From Ciona savignyi (Eukaryota > Chordata > Ascidiacea > Phlebobranchia > Cionidae), in NCBI GenBank assembly GCA_000149265.1, contig CH003308.1:146060-210059 (forward strand): 64,000 nucleotides of DNA. Reading direction: 5' to 3'. The position numbers and the translations under genes are program-made. The notes under the pieces were generated by a model. The model had not been told where the DNA came from. It saw only the letters and a program-made list of their open reading frames with translations, and did no database searches. Shown here piece by piece: positions 13,440-25,700 of the stretch. Positions within the stretch are counted from its first letter, which is position 1. Every line of letters starts with the position of its first letter.

Positions 13440-14162
13440 CTATGGTATGCATAATGATGTTTTAATGTTTACAATCCAAACTTAATGCATTAGTCCTTAG
13501 ACTTACAGTGGGCCAATACCATGTTATAACTTAACTAATCATGATAGGGAGATACAGAAGCTGAAAATCAATATATATTCATAAACCTCATTATTTACAA
13601 GTCGAACTTAGAATGGAAAGCAATAAACTACTTTATTGATTTATAGATCCAATGAACTTCAAATACCACTGCTTTCGTTCACAGACAACTTCAATAACTA
13701 GTTCCTTTTCTCTCTCGTGCTGTAACGAGAATCTGCAAGCCTTTTTTCTTTTTATAGTAAACCAACTGGTTACTACATAGGCTGAGAAACGCGTCGTAGT
13801 AGTTTTCTTTGAAACTCTTTGGAACAACTAAAAGAAGGCTTAAAAGGTTGTTTCCTGGAACGAACACTACTTCATTGTAATCAAACGTGCAGGCACAAGA
13901 AAGGCCAAATGATGAAACTCTTTCAGTTTCATTTCGTTTTGTTTACACAGCAAAGGGAATTACCCTGGCAAGAGACTGTTTGGTCAAACCTGTACAAGGT
14001 GAATAATAGGACAAAAGATAGACATTTTTTCTCGGATGGGGAAGCGTAGGTAATTTTGTAACACGGATAATGGCAAAACCTTGTGTTCACAGTCGCGTTA
14101 TTGATTGTCTTTTTATTACCTATCGTCCAATGGAGACGTAGGTTGCTCCAGCTTTTGTTTTA

Positions 14163-14260
14163 CTAAATAAACCACTGAGTCAAGGCAACTCCCGTGAAGT
14201 AAGTTGCGTCAGGACACAACTAATTCACTTGGGTCTGGTTTCGATTCCTGCAGGAATGCA
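14163..14260 (-). repeat. Degenerate SINE head fragment
   Basis: AAACCACTGAGTCAAGGCAA, then GGACACAACTAA, then GGTTTCGATTCCTGCAGG follow the minus-strand order of the SINE promoter region with a recognisable B box. The copy is truncated and diverged. Confidence 0.4.
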
Positions 14261-14956
14261 TGCATTTCGGCTGATGGTCGCGCCGGACTGCTTGCCTAAT
14301 GCCTACTACGACTAATTTATGTTACTGTTGACGACAATTCGTAACACGCTGAACTATTTGCTTGTTACAGGTTGTTAAATTTCGCCGTTATTTTATTAAA
14401 TCCCTCAAATTAACCAATCTAATAATTATCAGATTTTAAGTATGGCGTGCCTTTTTTAAGGCGTGGAAATGACTTTAGAGAAGTGTAGATTTTTGCACAA
14501 TATTCTGCGTCAGCTCATGAACGCGCCAATCTGAGCAGCGATTTTCTCGACATAATTTAAAACATAAAGCTATTCGATGGTGCTACGACATTTTCCTCGT
14601 ATCTTCATCATAGTCGGAATGTCAAGCCAACCAACTTTACTCATTTATATTTATTGCAGTGTTTTTTTCAATATGGCTATCTACTAACGCCGAATTACAA
14701 ATAGCAAACGCCATTTATCAAAAAGAAAAACATGGTTAGATAGCTGGCATACTTAATCACTACCTTGAAATATTTGGAACTGTGACGTAACAGCACTCAC
14801 AATTCTGCTATGTGTCTCTTGAAAAGGGAACACAAATAATTTTTTTTTCAGTTTTAATCGACAAAAGGTAAATAAAAATATTCGTTTCAAGAATTATCAA
14901 ATTTACGTCCCTTCAAAATCAAAGGTTTAATTTCGACGATACTGTCTTTTTCGCTT

Positions 14957-14957
<1 letters not shown>

Positions 14958-15028
<71 letters not shown>

Positions 15029-15046
15029 AGAGAGAGAGAGAGAGAT
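14958..15046. repeat. (GA)n microsatellite
   Basis: A nearly perfect run of AG dinucleotides of about 88 bp, interrupted only by two AAAG units near its right end. It lies in non-coding sequence. Confidence 0.97.
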
Positions 15047-15572
15047 ATTTAAAATTTAAAGTATTGGAACATTTTCAACAAAACTCCGGGAAATGCTTAA
15101 TTATTATATAGTTCATAGAGATAAAATATACACAGATTAACAGTGTTTTACCATAGGTTGAGTTTAACAAGTAATCCAGAATGGATAATGAATAAATATT
15201 CCAAAAAAATGTTTTTTAAATATAATTATAAATTTATCGACAATCCAATATGTTAAACGTATTCCAACAGTACCAAATTATTTTTAAATGAAAAGAGAAG
15301 TCAAAGAGAAAAAAACTTTGACGCCCTGTCATTGTAATAATGAGCTAAACTACTAAGTAAAGCTTCTCTCAAAGTTTTAACCAATCATTCATAAATAATC
15401 TTCTTTTGTCGAAGAAGCCCACTTTTAGAAGGCGCTAACGGCTAAACGAATTATTTTGAATATCTATATATATATCTCTCCAATGCAAACTGACCTCACG
15501 AAAATGCTGCCGCTGAAATTCGACAATCGCAAGTCTAAGTCTTCTTATAACTAAAAATTGGAGTTTGTATGT

Positions 15573-15618
15573 GTGGTCTACATTCTACAGTGTAGACTGT
15601 AGAGTGTAGAATCTACAC
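15573..15618. repeat. Imperfect palindrome built on GTAGA/TCTAC
   Basis: The segment alternates TCTACA and TGTAGA blocks (GGTCTACATTCTACAG ... GTGTAGAATCTACACC), so it can fold into a hairpin of about 46 nt with a few mismatches, flanked by GTGTG on the left and CACAC on the right. No coding sense is seen. Confidence 0.7.
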
Positions 15619-16565
15619 CCACACCCATACATTTTTTTAACTTTTGAGCTGTCATCGTTCCGTGCATAAGCAACATTTTCTCCACAAAACAGGTAGAAAA
15701 TGCACAATTACCACTTTTGTTTTACTAAGCTTTTCTCAACTCTTTCCAGAAGCACAGCTTCAAAAGCACAATTTGCTCGAAGATTAGTTTATGCTCTGAG
15801 AAACCATGAATAGATAGACTATGCCTTCGCGGTTCCCCATAGTGACTCATCAAAATACTCATTGAAATATCATAACTATGACTAGGAGGGTACCACTCAG
15901 CAGATCCGGCCGCGCATAAATTTAAATTTAATTAGTAGAACGCCATCTTCACAAACCATATCAAAAGGAAGGGAACGTTCAATAGAGTTAAATCTTGTGG
16001 AGGTGTTATAAGATTTTGATAGGCAGTGGCAAATTATAAGTAAATTGCCAAAGGGAAAATCCGACAGACCCAAGAATACACGACAACCGTTTTAGGAATT
16101 TTTGGCGCAGGTTAGGCTATAGTTTGACATCAGATATTTCTGAACTGGTCAGCATTGTTGATTTTAAATTTTAAAGACAATTGTGGCTGTTAAAATGCAC
16201 TCTACACGCCCCATGATGTTACCACGGGAAATCCAATAAAATAAAAAAATACATATAAAAATATGAAATCCTATTACCACATATATGAAACAGCTAAAAC
16301 CAACACACATTGATAGTAAATTTGAATACGATAAAAAAGATTCAGACACCTCCTCCTCACCATGAACCGTTTCCGGAAAATTTGCCAACATTCAACTTAA
16401 ACCATCTGATCAGGCGCCTTTGACGCCTGAAATTAACGGGAATGAAATTAACAAATGAGTTAAACCAATGTGATGAAAACGAAAAAATGTTTTCATCTAG
16501 TTTTAGAGATGTTTTTATTATTTGTTCTAATTGTTGTTGTTTTTTTGTATACCAACGTGAATACC

Positions 16566-16690
16566 GGCTAGTCTTGCGGTTTAGTGTGGCACCGTACAGC
16601 CGAAAGGTTGCAGATACAAAATTGGTCGCGAGCTATTCGGTTTTGTTCTTGGGAAAGGCACTTAACAGACATTGCACGAACCCAGCGGAA
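16566..16690 (+). repeat. Truncated tRNA-derived SINE
   Basis: It holds the head and middle of the family only: CTAGTCTTGCGGTTTAG, CCGAAAGGTTGCAG, TTGGTCGCGAGCTA, GGGAAAGGCACTTAACAGAC and ACCCAGCGGA. The 3' half and tail are missing. Confidence 0.65.
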
Positions 16691-16948
16691 GCCATCACTG
16701 TTAAAAGTTTATAGTACACTGCAGATACTGTCACGTAAATAATGATGAGACTGCGATTTAAGTGGGAGAACTCTCTGGATTTCCGGTGGGTGAGCCCATT
16801 CAGCAAAAAAGTTATGGAGTCGAAACCAGCGAAACTTGCTAAAAGGGTGTGCGTGGAAAGGAACTAAGCGGACATATTCCGAACCTAGTGGGTAAATAGG
16901 GTAATTAATGGACCTTTTTAAATGAAAGCAAACATTTCCTAATTATGG

Positions 16949-16970
16949 GTCCCATTTGAAAAAATGGGAC
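16949..16970. repeat. Perfect 9-bp stem hairpin at the edge of the tandem array
   Basis: GTCCCATTT and AAATGGGAC are separated by GAAA. The same ATGGGACCCAT theme recurs near 18209-18220, just past the right side of the repeat region, so the two may mark the ends of one larger element. Confidence 0.6.
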
Positions 16971-17040
16971 ACATATTATTTTTGTCCGTTTTTTTTTCTT
17001 TTTTTTTTTCTTTTATTTTTTCTTCGTCAAACGCTTGACA

Positions 17041-17945
17041 GGCATGGCATGGCGCCCCGACATCTACCAGAAGGAATAATGGAATCGCAATGAAACTTGG
17101 TGATTTGTTAGACAACATGGCCTAGATATGCAGAAACCAAAATTTTGGGTAATAAATTTAGGGGAATTCCCCTTGGACGTTAAAAACCAAAACAGTCATT
17201 TTTTTTCTAAAAAATTAGCTTTTTAGGCCATAGTGCTTGAACGGCTGCTCCAATTTGAATCAGATTTGGTGGAATGTAAGTGCATTAGTAACTGATTTAA
17301 CACTTAAAAGAAATAAAAAAATTACCTAGGGAAATACCCTAAAAAATAACATTTTGTTTTCAAATCATGATTGTGACAAGCACGCCATGTCGCCCCGACA
17401 TCTACCGGAAGGAAAAATGGAATCGCAATTAAACTTTAGTATTTGTTAGACAACATGGTCTAGATATACAGAAACCAAAATTTTGGGTAATAAATTAAGG
17501 GGAATTCCTCGGGGGCGTTAAACACCCAAACGGTATTTTTTCTAAAAAAAATAGCTTTTTTTGGACATGGCGCTTGAACGGCTGCTTCAATCTGATTCAG
17601 ATTTGGTGGAATGTAAGTGCATTACCTACTAATTTAACAATTAAAAAAAAACTTATCTAGGGAAAATACCCAAAAAAGATTTTGTTCTCAAATCATGATT
17701 GTGACGGGCATGACATGACGCCCTGACATCTACCAGAAGGAATAATGAAATAGTAACAAAACTTGGTCATTTGTTAGACAACATGGTCTAAATACGCAGT
17801 AGAAAAATTGTGGGTGATAAATCTAGGGGAATTCCCCTGAGACGTTAAAATCCAAAACGGTTATTTTTCTAAAAAATTAGCTTTTCGGCCGCCATAGCGT
17901 TTGAACGGCTGCTCTAATTTTGATCAGATTTGGTGAAATGCTGGA
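17041..17945 (+). repeat. Tandem array of about 330-bp units (nearly three copies)
   Basis: The landmark GACATCTACC occurs at 17059, 17397 and 17725, spacings of 338 and 328 bp. Other landmarks repeat in the same order in each unit: TTTGTTAGACAACATGG, then GGGGAATTCC, then GAACGGCTGCT, then CAGATTTGGTG. The last unit breaks off after about 17945 and a diverged continuation runs to about 18070. There is no long open frame. I cannot assign it to a named family. Confidence 0.85.
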
Positions 17946-19705
17946 TCGTTAGCCACCATATGTCAATTAAAAGAAATTTTTAGATAACATGACCCACATA
18001 TGTAAAAACAGAAACTTATGTACTAAGCCCATGGAATTTCCCGAACCCATCAAAATCTAAATCGGGCTGTTTTAGGAATTTAGCTTCATTTTAATACAAA
18101 ACTTTAAGAAAAAGCTTTAATTTAAAACATTTGTGGTGAATCTTTCGTAAATATAACACGATTGTTCTTTTTTACCTACACATAGAGAAGAAGTTTGGTT
18201 TGATAACTATGGGACCCATGCGTTTATGCTTGCAGAAACAAAAACTACATAGGCCTACTCAGTGTATAAAATACAAAATGTGGTTAGGGACCCTGTAGCA
18301 TGAATATATGGCATACAACATGTGTTTTACAAATAGTGGTGGTTAAACACGTGGTTGACACTCTCTAGTTACAATATTGTGTTTTGAAATGATAATATAG
18401 TCCAAGCATATTCTGAGAAAGACGAATTAATATGTTGCAAATAAAAATCGATTTTTTTAGATTGCTGAACACATAAACATAATTTTATGGCCAATAATAT
18501 GTATACGCATGATTCCAACAAATCGTATTTTAGGTGCTACGAGAGGCTACGATATGGAGGAAGAAATACGACAAAACCCATTCTAACTAAGCCCAGTAAA
18601 AAAGAAAACTTTTGTGTAATGTAGTGACATTCGCGGCTTATATAATATTTTTTGCACTTTATATTAAGTTATGTTAAAGTTGTAATAGTGGCCGTTTAAT
18701 TAATGTTGCAGTGGCCGTTTAATCGCGCACGGCTGTTGTCAATCATTTCCTCCGCTGACGTTTTGTGTATAAACTCTTTGTATTATTTCATTATCAGAAA
18801 CGCGTTCTTATATGCGGACCTAATCACTGCCTGCTTGGAGTCACATTTCTTGGGGAACCTCATGCCAGATTTAGTGCCAGCAATATGCGCAAACCCAAAA
18901 TAAATAAAGATCCCCAAAGTATTGATTATGTTGTGACAGTGTTGACTTTTATGACAAATGTGTGCTAAGATTTAAACAGTAATTTATGTGTATGCAATTT
19001 TCCACGTAAATAAGGGCATCACATGGAAAGGGATCTATGGTGAAAATTATTCAGGTTTTATTTTCGTAAGTTTCCTTGGCAACCGTATTAAAACCGCTTG
19101 AAATAGGAATTTTATGCATGATTGATTTCTCCGTGTTAGGTTGCTGGAGTTTTATACTTAAGTAAAAATGAATTTTAATTTAATTATGATTAATTAAATA
19201 ATTTATTGTGTACGAATTTTTAATAATTAAAACTTAAATAGAGATTGAAACTATTATTTATTCATTTTTTCCCTTAATAATATGTATAAAATTTTTAACT
19301 ATCCAGTTCAGTGATATGATTTAAGCTTGTATTAGTCATAAATTTAGGCATGAAGCTTAGCTAAGTTTTAGGACTACTAAACAACAGTGTGATATGGAAA
19401 AGTTCGGAAGAATTAAAACTACACACTAATTATGTGATGAATGTACTATAGTGCAGAGTAGTTCCTCAAACATCTGTTAAACATAGAAATTTAAATTACC
19501 CGCAATTTACCAATAAATACTAATGTCAGGGTATTATTGAATTAGCCATATAATACATTACACGGCGAATAATTTTACTGCTTTTAATCTTTAGTAGATG
19601 ACTTGTTTTCAATACTGGTTATTGTGAGGAGATGTAAAATATTCATGCATCAAGTTTAGTTTAACCGTAAAGGTTTATAATATTAAAAAGGGAGTAGCCA
19701 ATAGG

Positions 19706-22700
19706 ATGGCTTCAGGAGGAATGTCGTGGCAATATTACAATAGTCAGCAGAAGTACCAGCATGGTACAGGATTCGGCACTTCTGGTGACACTTCTGCCAA
19801 TGATATGAAAGATATGCACTTAAAGATGTCAAAGAAAATTGCTCAACTAACGAAGGTGGTTTGAATGATTGTGTAAAATCTTATGTACTTAACTTACCTT
19901 TAGTAGTTTCTGCTAGTAACCTTACGCTTTCATAATTAAAATTTGTAGACCTGTCACTCTGATGTAAAAAGTATATCACACCTCTTATGATTTTGTTAAG
20001 ATTTCCAATTTTAGGTAATTGTTAAGATTTTTGTACACGCCTAAAAAAATGATTTTTAAAAAAATGATAAATTTGGTTCAAAAATTATGGTTAATTGTAA
20101 ATTCTCAAAAATAAAAAGTATGAGGTTTTGTAACCTACTAAGTAATTAGATAACTGATACACATATTAAAATAGTCTTGCTGTAATTGGTTAAAAAGTTC
20201 ATAATATCACTTTAATTGAAATGTTTACTCATTTAAAATTATGTGCTACTTTGTTCAGTAGTGTATTTTTACAGGTAATTTATTCACTCAATACTAAAAA
20301 TGATGAGCATGAGGCAGCAATGAATGCACTGAAAGATTCCCATGAAGAAGAAACACAGCAAATATTGGCAGAAACTGCAGCAAAAATTCAGCAATACCGT
20401 CTTAAGATTGGAAATGACTTGGATTTAAGAAGGTAGTTTTTTTGAATTAGGATGCAATAGTAAAAAAAAATCCCAAAATAATTTAAAAATCTGCACCTGA
20501 TTTATTAATATTTTCCATGTTTCTATTGGTAATGTTTCAATTAAACGAAAAATTATTCAATACCCATGGACTTTCTCTGATTACCTCGCTGATGTTGCGT
20601 GATTTAATAAACTTCCTTATTTTCTGTATACATGTACTTTGTTGATGTACCGGTAAGTGAAAAACGTGCTATTACTCTCTCTTAAAACTTCTGTTGATCA
20701 GTTTGTTTTATTTATTTCCTATCTTAAGTTAAAGAATTATGTTGTTAAAAACATAGTTGTTAAGAAGATTATAATTGTAAAAAAATGTTATTTTTTACAC
20801 AGAAAAATACAAAACTTGGAAGAGTGTGTAACAACTTTTGAACTTGAAAAGAAGAAAGCTATGATTGATATTGAAGGGTATAAGGAAGAAATGGCAAGAC
20901 AGGCTGTCAAACAAGAAAAAGGTCACAACGAAAACTGTTCAAGTGTTAACCAGAGAACTTCTAGAAGCAAAAAATGCATTCGAACAGAGGATTGTAGATT
21001 TTGAAACGAATATGATGAATATGGATAGAGAGAAAAGTAAAAATCTTGATTCAGTTTCAATGGACTATCGGAATGAAATAGCCAACCTACAACAAAAATT
21101 GAGGGATCAACTAAACAATTTTAGTGCTGAAAAAGATGTAATTGCATCAACCCATGCACAGTCTATTGCACAATACCAACAAGAGGTGGTTGCGGTTAGG
21201 ATGGAAATGAAGAAACTCTCTGAAGAAAATGATGAAAAAATGGAAAAGTGTAAAAGTCTTTACGAACGTGAGTTGGAAGTGTTACGTAACTCAGCTGCAA
21301 ATGAAAATCAACTTCAGGCTGAGTGGCTGAACAGGGAAAATGCACTGAAACAGAAAGCAAATCAACTGGAAGCGAATCTACAAAGGAAAATCAAGGAATT
21401 AAACAATGAACTCTCAGTACAAACTGCCGAATTGGAAACGTTACGACAACAACTTGTCCAATCCTCATCTCAAGCTAATAGCACCACAGATCACATCAAG
21501 GTATTGATTACTGGATATGTATAAACCTTATGTACTCCAGTTTAATCAATGGTGAATTTTAGAAATTATGTGGACATACGGGTTTGTCATGGCCATGTTG
21601 AATATTACTTATATGTGAGAATGTCTAAGTATCAAAATTAAACCAAATGTTTACAACTTGGAAAACGGATTTAAGTGATAGTTTGAATATATAAACAATG
21701 GTTGAACTTGACAGGGGGTGCGCAAACAGTTAATCAATATATGATGATAGTAATTGTAACATATGTATATATAAATATATATATAACTTATATATACTCA
21801 CCACAGGATTTGCGAGACCAGCTTAGCAGATTGCAAACAGATTACAGGTCCTCGTGTGATCGTGTAAACTTCTTAGAAGATGAGTTGAACACGGCTACCA
21901 ACAGAGTGGACTCTCAAGCCAATGATATCTTGAGGAAATCAAGTTAGTAATTCAATTGCTATACTTAAAATATTTATGATGTATGGTGTTGATCAGACAT
22001 CTGTTTGGTTTATGTAGGGATGCACAATATAGGATAGCTAGGCATTCTAGAATATTCTAGAATAATATATTTAGAAGTTAGAATTTAGAATCCTATTCTA
22101 GAAAGTTTTACCATATATATTTACATTTGCAATGCTGTTCATATATTTTCTGATTATTAAATGTAGTGAACTGACCATATATGCTTTTAAACTATGATGA
22201 GAGAAATTTAGGTAGTCAAATAATATTTCACTATTTATTTTTTATAATATGTAAAGTCTCTGAACACTATCTGAAGGGATGAGGCTAGTCTAGGGGGGTT
22301 TTGTTGCAATTGATGGCTGAGAAAAATGCTCCCAAACACCAGATGGTTTTCAATTTCCGAGTTCAGATATTAATAACAGCTATTATCGCCCTTGAATAAT
22401 TGAATTAATATACAATTTAACACAGTTATACCAGGGTTAAAATTTATTTAAATTAATTCCTACAAAATCAACTAACCGAATAATCAAACACATAGGATAT
22501 TATTTTTTGTGATAATTAAAAACATAGTTGTGTAAGTGGTATAAGTATTGCGAATATAACAAGTGTTTAGTCTCTAAATAACTTTTCCGCCTATGGAATA
22601 ATTGCGTCATATTTAATTTAAAGGTGCCGTAAACCACATAATTAAACCCAGCGAAAGTGACGTTGTGTGCGTGACTTTTAAGCGCATCTGTCCACAACGC

Positions 22701-25700
22701 ACATGTAATTGATAAGATAATGTTGTTGTAATGCTATGATGCAAGTTGTATTTCTGAGATGCAGCTTTAAAAATTGTTCGGACGATTTCGCATGATAGAT
22801 GCGCTTTTGGTATGGAGAAACAGATTAAGGGTATTACATAAGCTAGTGTTATAGAGTTCCTTTTTGATACCTATATTCAATTTAAGAATAGCATAGTCGT
22901 CAGGTGTTGTACGGCTTTACAGTAAGATTGTGTATATTATTACGCGTGTTACTTCTTTACTCGCATGGAATAATTGGTGAAACAAATGTTATATTCCAAC
23001 GGTTGTATTTTCCCGTCTGGAAAATCGTATGATCTCTGCAATTAGTGGCGTAAATAAAAGCATTTTTAATATTAATTTATTTGAAGCAGGCAAAGATTTA
23101 ACATGGTATTATGTAGCGGTGATCTAATTAATCGTTCTGTACTAATTATTACAAATGAAGAAGCTATTTTACAATGTTAAGTTTGCTTAGTTAGCTGACG
23201 TTTGCTTAATTGGAAGGATTATTTTTGTTGCGCGATGGATCGCTGCCCCGTTTTTATGTTAACAGTTTTAAATCCTAACTGTTCTCATTAAATTGCTTAT
23301 AAAGATTCAAAATTTTATATTGTGCATCCCTAGGTGTATGTATGTTTTTGATCTTGTTATATACAAATAATGTAACTGGTACTGGTACAGACAGTAATTT
23401 GTAGTGTGGACCTATAAAATGTACAGTAATTTTGTATTTATAATATTATAGCCAATGTTTAGATTACCTTGTACCTACAGTTGCGTTACTGGAATTATTG
23501 CCGTGTATGGTATATATATAGAAGACATTTCTATAATTAGTGATTAGATGCTGCACCGAGTTTCAATTCTACCACCTTTCTGTTGACAACCAGCATGATC
23601 TATTGTTTGTTAGGACATGACAGTGCAAAATAATGACCAGAGAGTAGTTCGATTCCGTAACGTTCCTTGTATAACCAGGATGCTTATTCACCAGGTATTA
23701 TTGGCACACTGGAAGCCATCAAACTAACCCAGGATGAAAGTATTCGTGACCTTGAGGCTCAGATGAAAGATTTAAGAAAGAGATACCAAGAATTGGAGAT
23801 GGAGAAGTCCACTTTAAATAAATCCCAATCTGAACAAAGTCTGCAGTTACTACAACAAATCAAAGTCTTGTCAAAGGTTTATTTCTTTTTTTACTAAATT
23901 TTTTGTGTGAAAAATGCTTTAAATACAGTAGAACTTAGTTTAAGTTGTGCTGATATAGTTGCTAACAGTATTGGGGTATTATAATTTATAATAATTGGTG
24001 TAATTATGTTATGTAACACAAATTCTGGAAAAGCGTGCATTTTACAAGTTACAATCCTTCATATTTCTAGTTTTTAAATATTAATATTAGTTTGCCATAC
24101 GACTTGAACCCCGGGGTAAACATATACTAAGTTGTGATAGCATCTTTTTTCGGTGAATGATTAATGTTAAATGAACAACCAATTTTTGATACTTATCCCC
24201 TCTATCCCTAAAATAGCGTTTGGAAACGATGAGTCATGAAAAAACAGCACTGACCGAGCAGTTAAAGAAGGAAATCAGTGAGATGAAGATCAACCACGAA
24301 GAATCAGTCGAAAGTTTGAAACAACAATTGGAGCAAGAAGCATCATCCATGGAAAAAAACCATCAATGTCAAGTTGATATGATGAAAATAGAGGTAATGC
24401 TTTGTATCCACACTCCACACATAACAACATTCCAATTATTTTGTTGCATGTGACCCTATAAGGTTATTCAAGCTATGCAAACACATGCTTTTTGGTTAAT
24501 TTAAAATGACTCACAATTACACAACTTAGTTTTTCTGTAACATCAGCTTTTCTACCTTACTCCATTTAGGCACAAGAGGCCATGGACAAACTTTTAGCTG
24601 AAATGCAAGGTAGAATATTAAAAGAAACTGAGCGTTTTGAACATGATAAGCAACTTGCTCTAGCCAAAATGGAAACTGAAAAACAAGAAATTCAACGAAA
24701 TCTTGTTGATGCTCAAAGCGAGGTTCGGAGTCATGACTTTTAAGTTTTGTAAATTTTCCCAACTAGGTTTTAGTGACACACATATATTCAACTGTCAATC
24801 AGGACTGTAAACCAGGGTGGCACCAATTTTGTAAAAACTGATAATTTTTTATTTATTTGTGAAATTGTAGAAAAGTATATATTACCCTAAAATCTTCATG
24901 CAAAGTTTTTGCAACTATACTACTTGATATTTATATTATTCATAAAAATTGTTAATTGGTAGGAATAACCTTACCTTAATTGGCAGATAAAGATTAATTT
25001 GTACTTTATTAGAAATATATAACCTCTTAAATATGATAACCAAACAGTTTTTATACTTATTTTGCCATTTATATTGTTCATATAAAACAACTTTAGTTAC
25101 ATTTTAATTTTATCGCCGCATCCCTAGTTAAGTCGATTATCAAGCACCATGAACGAACAATCAAGTGGGTTGGGTAATGCTCAAACAGAAATATCTAAAC
25201 TGCGCTCACGAATCACTGAACTTGATCATCAACTTCTTGCTGGAGATAATCAGAGAAGAAATGTTGAACAAAACATCGCAAATATTAAGTATTACAAGTG
25301 TTCATTTTTTCTATGCACAGAACTTAAAAAAGTTAAATCCTATTAAAAGATATTCATAGTTATTGTCAGTTAATGCATGTCAGCGATGTATTTAATAAAC
25401 AGATTGTTTTGTCAGAATCCAGTAGGTAGAAGCAATGTATATAAAGCGATAAGCGAACGCTAGTTTCGATCGTGTAACCTTCTGGTTAGCACTTCGACTT
25501 ATTGGAGTGTAGTATTGTTTAAATTATTATTAAACAAGAGTCTTTATTTCAGCAATATTGTTTCAAATTTAGGGATGATATGTAATTGCTGGTGATAATT
25601 ATATATTTTTATTTTGAAAGTCATATCAAAACGTAAAATGTGATTACTAATTAAGAGTCTGCTTGAATATATTTGACCGGTATATGATTTCTATTTTAGA

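Larger units (their letters stand above)
13450..19705. other. Gene-poor interval upstream of FAM184
   Basis: I recognise no protein gene here. A short minus-strand reading frame at 13633-13827 (MFQRVSKKTTTTRF...) could be a leader exon of the DGK gene, but it has no recognisable domain. The interval holds SINE debris (14160s, 16566), a GA microsatellite, a palindrome at 15573, a hairpin at 16949 and the tandem array at 17041-17945. The remaining sequence, including 18070-19690, is AT-rich and shows no structure I can name. Confidence 0.6.

Noticed and set aside
18703-18968. Two overlapping plus-strand frames of about 66 residues
   Set aside because: No conserved motif and mutually overlapping frames; I see only chance open sequence.
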